Assembly (NCBI GenBank): GCA_034770075.1
Contig: CM068383.1
Coordinates: 48,255,222 to 48,319,221 of the forward strand
Direction: 5' to 3'
Source: Aralia elata
Lineage: Eukaryota > Streptophyta > Magnoliopsida > Apiales > Araliaceae
Length of the DNA: 64,000 nt
The notes beneath the pieces are model-generated. The model ran no database searches. It was not told where the DNA came from and saw only the letters and a program-made list of their open reading frames with translations. The position numbers and the translations under genes are program-made. Below are positions 1 through 10,803 of this stretch, one piece after another (positions within the stretch are counted from its first letter, which is position 1; the number at the start of each line of letters is the position of its first letter).

Positions 1-187
1 ATCCCAAGGTTTATAACCTTTATTTTAATACATATTTACCTTTAGATTCACAAAAAGGTTTACACAATTAACTTACATCAAATAACTAATTTAGTTATCA
101 TGCATAACACTATAATCTTGTCCTTTGCTTCTGTCTCTGTCTTTCCTCGAACATTCGTATTAATCTAAAATTTGTTATCATGATATA
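1..187 (-). mobile_element. Tekay-type LTR, left part
   Basis: This is the left part of a minus-strand LTR that begins outside the window and resumes at 15459. It matches by eye the LTR stretch at about 60520-60700, including the pyrimidine-rich run before the word ATGATATAGCAAGGGTGAG. Removing the Athila element and one copy of its ATATA target duplication restores a continuous LTR. No coding sequence is seen. Confidence 0.75.
183..187. repeat. Target-site duplication, left copy (ATATA)
   Basis: The 5-bp ATATA immediately left of the Athila LTR is repeated at 15454-15458 immediately right of it. A perfect 5-bp duplication is what Ty3/gypsy integrases leave. It fixes both ends of the element. 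Confidence 0.9.
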
Positions 188-383
188 TGTTGAGTAGGTT
201 TTATACCTACAAATCGGATGCTACTGAATGCGAATTATTGTTTATTTCCATGGTATATAGTTACTTTTCATGTGTGTTTATGTGTTTTTGTAGGTTGCAC
301 GTGTTGGGATTGGGTTTGGCGAGAATTGGTGGGATTGTGCTATTGCAGTTGCTGAGTTGCTGATATTGCAGAGTAGTAGGGCA

Positions 384-478
384 GCGCGGCCGCGCCTGAC
401 TTCAGACTTAGAAAAAAAATTGCTGCCAGAGTAGCGCGGTCGCGCGCCTTTCAAGCTTAATCCAGGCGCGGCTGCGCC
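384..478. repeat. GC-rich palindromic word array in Athila 5' LTR
   Basis: Three words lie at 384-395, 434-448 and 465-478 in otherwise AT-rich DNA. The first is the perfect 12-bp palindrome GCGCGGCCGCGC and the other two are one- or two-base variants. The same word recurs in the 3' LTR, in gag, in the ORF3 leader and in unrelated Tekay LTRs. Confidence 0.85.
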
Positions 479-579
479 GGTTCGAGTGAGGGAAAAATTG
501 ACTTTTCAGATGTTTTAAATGGTTTTGATTTGAACTTGGATTTGAAACTTTGTAATTAATTAGGGGTTTTATTAGATAT

Positions 580-587
580 TATAAATA
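580..587 (+). promoter_or_regulatory. TATA-like box of Athila 5' LTR
   Basis: TATAAATA lies in the LTR downstream of the GC-word array and is repeated at 14475-14482 in the 3' LTR. It is the best candidate for the core promoter. Transcription would start a few tens of bases downstream, near 610-620. No start site can be proven from sequence. Confidence 0.5.
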
Positions 588-1564
588 GGTGTTTTCTAGT
601 TGGTAATTGATCTATCTATTATTAGCAAACCCTAGTTTGGAGCAATTGGAGAAGACTTGAAGCAAGTTGATAGCAAGGAGAAAGCAAGGAGGAGCAGGAC
701 AGAGATTGAAGGATTGCTTACAGTGTTTCTTCTCTTTTCTCTCTATTCCAAACTTTTGATGTTATTAAACTTGTGGATGATGAATTCTAGTTTATTTATG
801 AACTAAATTTCTTTTAAGGCTATAATGGATCTTAATGCGTAGTTTTGAATAACATGCTTCTTTGAATATTATGATTAGTTATTTTTGGATTGTCTATTAC
901 GGTTTGTGTTGAATTGCTTAATTATCTGGCCAATAATTACCGGGATATTCTATATGAACTTGAAAGATGAAGTATAGAAGTAGATCTGACCATAATAGCA
1001 TGTGATTGTGTTTTCTGCTGTCGATGGAATTCATAATTCGTGATTAGGATAGAGATATACCTATTCACCACATGTAATCAAAATAGGGAACTTGGGCTTT
1101 AAATCCTTTTTAATTGTAATTCACCTAGAAATATAGTGAGTTAGTTACTTAGGGTGATTAACTTAAGTCTAACAATTGTTGATTTAAGTTAAGTTGTTTA
1201 TGAAACATTGAAAGATGATCATAAATAGTGATGAGTTCCTAGTTAACAGTCCAGAATAACTAGCATAATCCAAAGGGGAGCGTGTTAAGCAAAATAGAGC
1301 ATTAAGTGAAGTTATAGTCTTAAGTCTTTAAAAATTTGTTTTTAAACTAGTGATAGTAATTTAATTTAGAATTAATTAGTTAAATTCAAAACCTCAGAAA
1401 TCATTGATCATTTGTTTACTAAAAATTGATTTGATTTAAATTTGGAATTTGTCATTATAGAATCAATTCTTCTCTGTGGAACGATACTCTACTTTCACTT
1501 TATTACTTGTGGACTGCGTATACTTGCGTATTTTTGCTAGTATAGATTTTGGCAAACAAGTTTT

Positions 1565-1582
1565 TGGCGCCGTTGTCGGGGA
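1565..1582 (+). other. Primer-binding site, tRNA-Asp type
   Basis: TGGCGCCGTTGTCGGGGA begins seven bases inside the 5' LTR end. Athila elements typically use TGGCGCCGTTGCCGGGGA, complementary to the 3' end of tRNA-Asp. This copy has one difference, T for C at position 12. Minus-strand DNA synthesis would start here. Confidence 0.8.
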
Positions 1583-1682
1583 ACAATTGTGTCTATAATT
1601 TCAAGTTTTAATTTAATTAATTCAGTTTTAGTTAACATTGTTTTTCTTGTTACTTCCTGTTTCAGGTGATCTCGGTTTATTT

Positions 1683-3269
1683 ATGCAAACACGATCCAAG
1701 CAGCCGGAACTTGTGCAGAGTGAAGACGATCTTGAAAACAAGTTACGCAAGTTGAGAAAGTTTTGTCGTGAGACCATCGAGAAAGAAAAAATGGCTAACG
1801 AAGAACAGAAATCATTGAGGGAATATGCCATGCCTAAGCTTGATGAAATCAGGTCAAGCATCACGAGGCCAGCCATCACGGCTAATTCCTTTGAAATCAA
1901 GTCGGGTACAATTCAGATGATTCAGAATGCGGTACAGTTTGGGGGATTAGCCAATGATGATCCTAATGAACACTTGGTTAGCTTTCTTGAGATTTGTGAT
2001 ACATTCAAATATCCCAATGTAACTGATGATGCGGTGAGACAACGTCTGTTTCCGTTTTCACTAAGGGATAAAGCAAAGAGTTGGTTGCACTCACTTCCAC
2101 CGGGGTCCATCACAACTTGGGATGACTTGGCTCAGAAATTCCTAGCAAAATTCTTTCCGCCGGCTAAGTCTGCTAAGTTGAGAAACGATATTTCCACTTT
2201 TGAACAAAGTCATGGAGAGACACTATATGAGGCTTGGGAAAGGTTCAAAGTGTTATTGAGAAGATGTCCACATCATGCATTACCCAAGTGGCTGCAAGTC
2301 CAGACATTCTACAATGGGCTGAGTAGTAATACTCGAATAATTATAGATGCAGCTGCAGGGGGAGCACTTATGGATAAGAATTTTGATGAAGCTTTCACCT
2401 TGTTAGAAACTATGGCTGCAAATAACTATCAATGGCCGACGTCGAGGATGAATCACCAAAAGGTAGCTGGAGTTTTGGAAGTAGATGTGGTCACTGCACT
2501 AACAGTTCAGATGGCGGCCATGTCTAAGAAAATTGAAGCTTTGGCGGAGCCGAAGGTCCAGCAAGCAGCTTATGTGTGTGAGCTATGTGCAGGTGCACAT
2601 CCGACAGAATATTGTGCTATTAATCCAGAATCTGTACAGTATTTGGGGAGTTACAACCGACAACAACAACCATACCAGAATGCATATAATCCGGGGTGGA
2701 AGAATCATCCGGGTTTCTCATGGAGCAATAACACTCAAGTTCAAAATCCCGCTCCAAGATCATAGAATCCCCCGAGTTTTCAGAACCAAGCTCCACAACA
2801 GGCAGAAAGAAAACCCAATTTAGAAGAGTCTTTGGCAAGATTTATCACTGCATCAGAGAAAAGATTGAATGATTAAGACAAGCTGTTAAATCAGGTAGAT
2901 TTGAATGTGAAGAGCCAGGCAGTTTCAATTAGGAATTTGGAAAATCAGCTGGGACAGTTGGCTCAAGCCTTGAACAATCGACCACAAGGAGTACTTCCAA
3001 GTGATATAGAAGTCAACCCCAAGAGAGATGGTAAGGAACAATGTCAAGCTGTAACACTTCGAAGTGGGAAGCAACTCCAGCAGAGCAGCGCGACCATGCC
3101 TGAAATACAAGGGGAGGCAGCACGGCCGCGCCCATCCCCAGTCCCAGATCCTGCAGAGAAATTGGTAGGAAAAGACAAGGAAACGGAGAATGAGGAGAAA
3201 GACAAGGAGAAAGCAAAGCAAGTAGAAGTATATCCTCCTGTTCCATATCTTCAGAGATTTCACAAGTAG
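1683..3269 (+). pseudogene. gag: Athila gag, broken
   Basis: This encodes the capsid/nucleocapsid precursor. I chose the ATG at 1683, which opens MQTRSKQPE; an upstream ATG at 1638 sits in the leader. A retrotransposon gag domain is clear: FPFSLRDKAKSWLHSLPPGS followed by TTWDDLAQKFLAKFFP, near residues 120-165. A cysteine-rich stretch (CELCAGAHPTEYC) lies near residue 310. In-frame stops interrupt it at 2763-2765 (TAG), 2874-2876 (TAA) and 3267-3269 (TAG). The same frame continues across all three, so these are point lesions rather than gene ends. Two GC-rich words are embedded in the C-terminal linker at 3085-3133. The leader just upstream carries a pyrimidine-rich run ending CAGGT, like a splice acceptor. 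Confidence 0.85.
3085..3133. repeat. GC-rich palindromic words inside gag coding sequence
   Basis: GCAGCGCGACCATGCC (3085-3100) and GCAGCACGGCCGCGCCC (3117-3133) are variants of the word seen in the LTRs. They lie in frame in the linker between gag and protease, where they encode Ala/Arg/Pro-rich residues such as AARPRPS. Coding regions of this kind rarely share motifs with LTRs. Confidence 0.7.
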
Positions 3270-6200
3270 AAATTAGATAAACAATTCTCCAGATTCCTTG
3301 AAGTCTTTAAGAAGCTGCAAATAAATATACCGTTTGCCGAGGCTTTAGAGCAGATGCCGAGCTACGCCAAGTTTATGAAAGGAATTTTGTCGAGGAAGAA
3401 AAAGCTGGAGGATTATGAAACAGTAGCATTGACTGAAGAGTGTAGTGCTATAGTGCAGAAGAAGTTGCCACCGAAGTTAAAGGATTCGGGTAGTTTCACT
3501 ATCCCTAACACCATTGGCAATTTATCAATTAGCAGATGTTTATGTGATTTGGGTGCGAGCATCAACCTTATGTCGTTATCGATATATGTCCAGCTGGGTC
3601 TACCTGCACCGAAACCGACCAACATCTCTCTTCAGCTTGCTGATCGGTCGGTTACATATCCTAGAGGTATCGTGGAAGACATCTTGGTAAAAGTGGATAA
3701 ATTCATATTCCCAGCCGATTTCATTATTTTGGACTATGAGGAGGACAAAAACATTCCTATCATACTTGGGAGATCTTTCTTGGCAACGGGAAGAACACTT
3801 ATAGATGTGCAAAAAGGAGAATTGACTATGAGGGTGCAAGACCAAGAAGTGACATTCAATGTGTTCAAAGCAATGAAATTTCCTACGGATGAGGAAAAGT
3901 GTTTCCGGTTGGATGTGGTAGAAAAAGTGGTGGAAGACGAGTTTTTGAGGAAATTGACTGAGGATCCGTTGGAATCTGTTTTATTAGGGGAGGCTGACAT
4001 GGATGACCTAGAGATGATGGAGTTTCTTCACATTTTAGATACAGTGCCGAGAGTACGCAAATTTCAGATCCCCTATGAACCTTTAGAACTTACTGACAAA
4101 TCCTTAGAGCGCTTGAAGCCATCTCTTGAAATACCTCCTACTCTTGAACTTAAACCTTTACCGAGCCATCTGAGGTATGCTTATTTGGGTGAATCATCTA
4201 CTTTGCCTGTTATTATTGCATCTGTACTTAACGAATTGCAGGAAAGTAAGTTGATTCGAGTTCTCCGGGAATACAAATCAGCCATTGGTTGGACCATCGC
4301 AGACATAAAAGGAATTAGCCCATCATTCTGTATGCACAAGATCCTTTTGGAAGACGATGCCAAACCAACGATAGAACAACAAAGGAGGCTGAACCCGATC
4401 ATGAAAGAGGTGGTGAAAAAGGAAATTTTGAAGTGGCTTGATGCAGGTATCATTTACCCCATCTCCGATAGCAGTTGGGTGAGTCCAGTACAGTGCGTGC
4501 CTAAAAAGGGTGGTATGACGGTTGTAGAAAATGAGAATAATGAGTTGATACCGACAAGGATAGTGACTGGATGGAGGGTTTGTATGGACTACAGGAAATT
4601 AAACAAAGCAACCCACAAGGATCACTTTCCTCTACCCTTCATTGATCAGATGTTAGATAGACTGGCTGGGCACGAGTTCTATTGCTTGTTGGATGGCTAC
4701 TCAGGTTATAACCAGATAGTAATTGCCCTCGAAGATCAGGAAAAGACTACTTTCACGTGTCCTTATGGTACTTTCGCTTTTCGGAGGATGTCTTTTGGCT
4801 TATGCAATGCACCAGCGACTTTCCAAAGATGCATGATGGCTATTTTTTCAGATATGGTCGAACGTAACATGGAGGTATTCATGGACGATTTTTTAGTGTT
4901 TGGTGACACGTTCGATAGTTGCTTGGAAAATCTGGTCCTGGTTTTGAAAAGATGCGTGGAGATCAATTTAGTGCTCAACTGGGAAAAATGCCACTTTATA
5001 GTGCAAGAGGGGATAATTCTTGGGCACAAGGTGTCGTCAAACGGGTTAGAGGTAGATCGAGCCAAGCTGGAGACAATAGAAAATCTACCTCCACCAACTA
5101 CAGTCAAAGGAATACGGAGTTTCTTGGGACATGCCGGATTTTATAGAAGATTCATAAAGGACTTTTCTAAGATCTCTAAGCCTTTATGTAGCCTATTGGA
5201 GAAAGATGTTCCCTTTAAATTTGATGATGAATGTCTTGTAGCTTTTGAATTATTGAAAAGGAAATTGACTACAACATCAGTAATTGTAGCACCGGATTGG
5301 TCAAGGCCGTTTGAATTGATGTGTGATGCTAGTGACTATGCTATTGGGGCTGTTTTGGGTCAACAAAAGGAAAATATTTTTCACGCCATTTATTATGCTA
5401 GCAAAACACTATCCGATGCCCAACTCAACTATACGACAACCGAGAAGGAGTTGCTCGCGGTCGTGTATGCATTTGACAAATTCAGGTCGTACTTGATTGG
5501 AACTAAAGTAGTGGTGTTCACTGACCATTCTGCCATAAGATATCTGATTTCGAAGAAGGATGCGAAGCCAAGGCTGATTCGATGGATACTTCTACTCCAG
5601 GAGTTCGACTTGGAAATTCGAGATAGGAAGGGAACGGAAAATCAAGTGGCAGATCATTTCTCGAGATTAGAAAACAATGATCACGTAAAGGGAGATAAAA
5701 CGGTGATCAATGAGTTCTTTCCAGATGAGCAGTTGTTTGTGATCCACTCAGAAGTCCCATGGTATGCCGATTTTGTCAATTATTTGGTTAGCAACGTAGT
5801 TCCTCCTGATTTGACCAGCCAACAAAAGAAAAAGTTTCTGCATGATGTAAAAAGGTACATATGGGATGAACCGTTCCTGTTCAAACATTGTGCCGATCAG
5901 ATGATTAGACGGTGTGTGTCACAAAGTTAAGTAGAGAGTATTTTACATCATTGCCTTGATTCACTATATGGAGGTCATTACGGAGGCGAGAAGACAGCGG
6001 CCAAGGTGTTACAAGTAGGATTTTTCTGGCCAACGTTGTTTAAGGACGCCCACCACTTCGTGCAAAGATGTGACAGATGTCAAAGGGTGGGAAATATTTC
6101 CAAGCGTCATGAGATGCCGTTGAATGCCATTTTAGAAGTTGAAGTCTTTGACGTTTGGGGAATAGATTTTATGGGACCATTCCCATCGTCCTTTAACAAC

Positions 6201-6988
6201 CTCTACATCCTTTTGGCGGTCGATTATGTCTCTAAATTGGTGAAAGCAAGTGCGTTGCCGACTAATGATGCCAAGGTGGTTCTTAAATTTCTGCAGAAAA
6301 ACATCTTCACACATTTTGGCACCCCAAGAGCAATTATCAGTGATGAAGGGAGTCACTTTTGCAACAGGTCTTTCACGGCTTAGCTAAGTATGGGGTAAAT
6401 CACCGAATTGCTACAGCTTACCATCCCCAAACCAGTGGCCAAGCCGAAGTGTCAAACAGAGAAGTGAAGAGAATTCTGGAGAAAATTGTCAATCCGAATA
6501 GAAAAGATTGGTCAGCAAAATTGGATGATGCACTTTGGGCTTATCGGACAGCTTATAAGACGCCCATTGGCATGTCTCCGTACCAATTAGTCTATGGAAA
6601 AGCGTGTCACCTACCGATTGAGCTTGAACACAAAGCATATTGGGCCATCAGAAAGTTGAACTTTGATCTCGCGGCTACTGGGGAAAAGAGGCTACTTCAG
6701 CTTAACAAACTCGATGAATTCCGGTTACAAGAATATGAGAATTCAAAGCTTTACAAGGAAAAAGTAAAGAAGTGGCATGATCGGAAAATCATCGACAGGA
6801 CGTTTGAGCCGGGACAAGCAGTGCTTCTATTCAATTCTAGACTGAAGTTATTTCCAGGGAAGCTCAAGTCTCGGTGGTCGGGTCCTTTCATCGTCAAACA
6901 AGCATTCCCTCATGGCGCCGTTGAAGTTTTTGCAAACAATCCGAAAGAGTCGTTTAAAGTCAATGGTCAAAGATTAAAGCATTATTGA
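3270..6988 (+). pseudogene. pol: Athila pol: protease, RT, RNase H, integrase (broken)
   Basis: This is the polymerase part of the polyprotein. The aspartic protease has its active-site DLGAS at about 3546 and a later IILGRSFL. Reverse transcriptase runs from about 4380 to 4930 with CMDYRKLN, YGTFAFRRMSFGLCNAPATF and the catalytic FMDD at 4878-4889. RNase H follows with LMCDASDYAIGAVLGQ, TEKELLAVVYAFDKFRSYL and FTDHSA. Integrase has the HHCC finger (ending CDRC near 6075), the core acidic residues in WGIDFMGPF, IISDEGSHF and SGQAEVSNRE, and a GPY/F-type tail (LKSRWSGPFIV). A TAA at 5928-5930 falls before the integrase finger, and a frameshift near 6360 moves the rest into another frame to the TGA at 6988. 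Otherwise the domains are full length, so this is a recently broken copy. Confidence 0.9.
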
Positions 6989-7094
6989 GGTGGTGGTCTT
7001 GATCGCCAGAAATCCTCAATCACTCTTGCCGATTGAAATTGAAATAGGGAGTAGTCAGGCTGAAAAACTTTAAATCAAGCGCTAGTTGGGAGGC
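6989..7094 (+). other. Athila spacer after pol, with conserved hairpin
   Basis: This short untranslated stretch follows pol. It ends in GTTGGGAGGC, the left half of a hairpin TTGGG-AGGCAA-CCCAA whose right half now lies at 10804-10811. The nested element inserted inside the loop, and GAGGC became its target duplication. Confidence 0.6.
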
Positions 7095-7914
7095 TGATGA
7101 ATGTATTTTATATACACAAATTAGGTACTTTTAGCCTTAATAATTTGTAAGTCTTTAGCTATTTCGTTTGGTTTTATGTGTTGTTATCTTATTGTTGTGT
7201 AATGTACTTTTGTAGTACTTTTATATGTATTTGTGTGCTTTTATGTGTTTTTACGTTGTTTTGTAGGTATTGAAATAAAGGCCCCTTAGACCGTTACGTT
7301 TTTGGCTCGAATCTAGCATTTTCGCTGCTTGTTTCTCCATTTGACCCATGATGCAATCCGAATCTCTCAAAACTCAAAGAACGAAAGTTGTAGATTTTGA
7401 TCTTAGCTTTCCAGAACATCCGGAATCATCCAATTTGAAGTTCGTATGAGAGAGTTATGGTCCTTTTACCATCAAATTTTGCATGAATTTTACACAACAT
7501 CTGCTTCGGGGCCCATTTGCGTCTTGCTCTGTCCATTATCTCGTCGAGCTCAAGTTATGGAATTTGTAGAGCTCCTTCTTAGCTTTCCATAGCCTCCTTA
7601 ATAGCCTTAATCCGAGTTCGGACGAAGCCGTTATGGTCATTGTACCAACAGACGTTGAAACTGTCTCGCGGTACAGAACACCGCCGGGGCGACGGAATTC
7701 AGGCCAAAATTGGCGCCGGGGCGAGAAACGCTTCTGAATTTGCGAATTTTTTGGTCCAAAACTCGGGAAATGCTAGGGTTTGAGACACCCATCTATTATA
7801 ACACCAAAGTGGCGGCTGGAACTTCATTCTAACACATACCCACTCATTCGAACTCATCCTAACACCTTCTAACACAAAATCTAGAGAGAGGAAGCTACCA
7901 AATACATCAAATTA
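7095..7914 (+). repeat. 5' LTR of nested element, 3'-truncated
   Basis: This aligns by eye with the start of 8890-10798 up to the word CATCAAATTAG. It holds two tandem copies of the conserved module (7384-7463 and 7561-7638) and two GC words (from 7682 and 7712). The right LTR has one extra word of 17 bp. A few single-base differences separate the two LTRs. Confidence 0.85.
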
Positions 7915-8313
7915 GTTTTTATGTGATGTAAGATATGTATTTTTGTTCAAAAAAAAAAATTTCATTTATTTTTAGGATATGTCCCTTGAGCATTGTTTTA
8001 ATTTGATTTGAACTACAATTCATGGTCTATGATAAGAACTTGATTGAATAGTTTCTAACTCATGGAAAATGGATAAATGTTGCTTAGTCCTTGTGCGTAA
8101 TCGTTATTGTTGGTTATTATTTTGCTTATGCGTCCTTTCACTCTTTTGCACCTATCCATGAGTATTGAGCTAGTTGTATGCTTAGAGAAGGCTTTTATAA
8201 CCGAATGCTTATGGGAAATATCTATAAACTCTTGAACTCGTTTAAACATCACTCGAAGCAAGGTGTCCAAATTTGTTGTGATTGAATTGTTGGTCATGTG
8301 GTGAGTTGAGATG

Positions 8314-8500
8314 GAGCGTAAAACGCACTCACTCATGGACAAATGCGTAGGAGAGATAGAGCGTAAAACGCACTCTCTTATAATTTTGATAAAAGGAAGA
8401 CATTTATGTTTATCAAATCTTGTGTTGGGTTGAGATGGAGCGTAAAACGCACTCACCCACAAGAGTAGACTTAGGATAAGATAGAGCATAAAATGCACTT
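8314..8500 (+). repeat. Four copies of the hairpin word GAGCGTAAAACGCACTC
   Basis: Copies lie at 8314-8330, 8359-8375, 8438-8454 and 8484-8500. Each contains the inverted repeat GCGT-AAA-ACGC. The last copy is GCAT-AAA-ATGC, with both arms changed so that pairing is kept. A fifth copy lies in the outer Athila at 13603-13618, in the equivalent 3' untranslated region. Confidence 0.75.
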
Positions 8501-8876
8501 ACCTAAAGTCCTTTGATTTCATATTTTTGGAAATTGTGATTTGTATACCTTTGTATTGAGTGGTGCATTAAGCATGTTGTTTTGGGGTGTATTTTGATTA
8601 TTTCATAAGGTAATGTGGTTGCATAGCTTCATTCGAGCTTGATAGGTTTAGTGCTATTGGGTACTCACACACACACGGAAGGGACCTAAAGCAAGCTATG
8701 ACTAGCTAATTGTAAATCTAGACTTGCAACGTTTTGAAAGTTTCCTTGAATTTTATTGTGTTTATGCTTTGAGACCATTGGTTAACTTATTAACTCATTG
8801 CTCAAGATAGTTTTTATTTAGAAATGTTTAATTTTTATAGTTTGTGTGTTTTGCCTGAGGACAAGCAAAGGTTTAA

Positions 8877-8889
8877 GTTTGGGGGTATT
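8877..8889 (+). other. Polypurine tract of nested element
   Basis: GTTTGGGGGTATT directly precedes the TGATGAGTG start of the right LTR. It follows the sentence-like Athila motif GAGGACAAGCAAAGGTTTAA. Plus-strand synthesis would be primed here. Confidence 0.75.
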
Positions 8890-10798
8890 TGATGAGTGTA
8901 TTTTATATACACAAATTAGGTACTTTTAGCCTTAATAATTTGTAAGTCTTTAGCTATTTCGTTTGGTTTTATGTGTTGTTATCTTATTGTTGTGTAATGT
9001 ACTTTTGTAGTACTTTTATATGTATTTGTGTGCTTTTATGTGTTTTTACGTTGTTTTGTAGGTATTGAAATAAAGGCCCCTTAGACCGTTACGTTTTTTG
9101 CTCGAATCTAGCATTTTCGCTGCTTGTTTCTCCATTTGACCCATGATGCAATCTGAATCTCTCCAAACTCAAAGAACGAAAGTTGTAGATTTTGATCTTA
9201 GCTTTCCAGAACATCCGGAATCATCCAATTTGAAGTTCATATGAGCGAGTTATGGTCCTTTTACCATCGGATTTTGCATGAATTTTACGCAGCAGCTGCT
9301 TCGGGGCCAATTTGCGTCTTGCTCTGGCCATTATCTCGTCGAGCTCAAGTTATGGAATTTGTAGAGCTCCTTCTTAGCTTTCCATAGCCTCCTTAATAGC
9401 CTTAATCCGAGTTCGGACGAAGCCGTTATGGTCGTTTTACCAACAGACGTTGAAACTGTCTCGCGGTACAGAACACCGCCGGGGCGAGAGCGTCGCCGGG
9501 GCGACGGAATTCAGGCCAAAATTGGCGCCGGGGCGAGAAACGCTTCTGAATTTGCGAATTTTTTGGTCCAAAACTCGGGAAATGCTAGGGTTTGAGACAC
9601 CCATCTATTATAACACCAAAGTGGCGGCTGGAACTTCATTCTAACACATACCCACTCATTCTAACTCATCCTAACACCTTCTAACACAAAATCTAGAGAG
9701 AGGAAGCTACCAAATACATCAAATTAGAGAGCCAAAGTGCTAAAATCAAGCTACATCAAGCAAGGCCAAGGAGCAAAAACATCAAGGATTGCAAAATCAA
9801 GGAGGAGAAGCTAGTGTTCATCATCAACCCATCAAACATCATATGAAAATCTACAAAAGTGGTTCTATCTCTAGTTTTCTCTTCTATTTTGTAATCCAAC
9901 ATGATGTATAATTTGAATATGATGTTATTTGTAGTTACCATGACCTAGAACTAATTTTCTAAGATTTCAATGGAACCCAATATGTAGTTTGAATTGAATG
10001 CTCTCTCTTGGATATTGGTTATTCATTTGTGAATTGGGTATCATAATTTATGCTTTATGGATTAATTGCCTAGCTAGTAATTACCTTGGGAACTTATATG
10101 GAATTGAGAGAGGAAGTATAGGTTGAGACCTTGTTATGATATCATGTGAAAATTAGATATTCCTATGGGTAATTTATGAAATTAAGTGACGTGTGTTTTA
10201 TTTAATACCCTCATGAATGGATAATTTGATTGTATTTAGGATAGACATATACCTAAATACCACATGTATCCATTTGAGAATCATGCTTAATGATTTCCAT
10301 TGCGAAAGTTGGTAATTGATAGGGTGATTAATGAGATTTGGTGACACGTGTCTTGTTGATTATTCTTGATATTTGATTCTTGCTAGTGTGTAGAATAGAG
10401 ATATTTATACACCGCATTGGGAAATACGTATTTGACCATCGAGAGAGGCTTGTATATACTTGTAAATTCTCGGATAACAATTCTTGTGATTTAACTAGTT
10501 GAAAAGAGAGAGTTAGGATATTCAAGTGAAGTATTGGGGGAAATTGTGATCTTAGACTTGTTAATATTTGATTTCATTATCTTAAAGCTTTCCATAGTTC
10601 TTTGATTATTTGTTATCTTTATTAATGCAAAACAACAAAAACAATTATCGTTTGTTTAAATAAGATTGAGATGATAAAAGGTTAATACTTGGAAAAGACT
10701 AGTAACAATTCCTCGTGGGATCGATACTCTACTTACTCTTTATTACTTGTTGACCGCGTATACTTGCGCGTAATTGTCGTTATATTAATCGGACAACA
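8890..10798 (+). repeat. 3' LTR of nested element
   Basis: This full 1909-bp LTR starts TGATGAG and ends GGACAACA. It has two tandem module copies at 9178-9258 and 9356-9433, then CGCCGGGGCGAG-type words at 9477-9488, 9494-9504 and 9524-9538. The U5-like tail has TACTTGCGCG and the GATCGATACTCTACTTACTC block common in Athila LTRs. A short open frame at 9450-9644 crosses the word array and I do not regard it as a gene. Confidence 0.88.
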
Positions 10799-10803
10799 GA
10801 GGC

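Larger units (their letters stand above)
188..1558 (+). repeat. Athila 5' LTR
   Basis: The 1371-bp direct repeat is matched by 14051-15453. It contains three GC-rich palindromic words between 384 and 478, of the type GCGCGGCCGCGC, against four in the 3' LTR. The 32-bp length difference equals one word plus spacer. A TATA-like box lies at 580-587. The terminal sequence resembles the common plant LTR tail with TACTTGCGTA. Confidence 0.93.
7095..10798 (+). mobile_element. Nested non-autonomous Athila-like element
   Basis: Related LTR sequences lie at 7095-7914 and 8890-10798, both starting TGATGA, and perfect GAGGC target duplications flank the whole at 7090-7094 and 10799-10803. The left LTR is cut at about 7914 and joins straight to internal sequence, so its 3' half, the primer site and the 5' internal part are missing. 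The internal remnant (about 7915-8889) has no convincing coding sequence and ends in a polypurine tract AAGTTTGGGGG before the right LTR. It cannot have made its own proteins. It was presumably mobilised by an Athila-type relative, with the deletion before or after insertion. Confidence 0.85.

Noticed and set aside
2533..2823. Second plus-strand frame overlapping Athila gag
   Set aside because: It is a shadow of gag in another frame and shows no domain; the gag frame continues past the stop at 2763.
8055..8498. 147-codon minus-strand open frame
   Set aside because: It lies over the repeated hairpin words in the non-coding 3' region of the nested element and shows no family resemblance.
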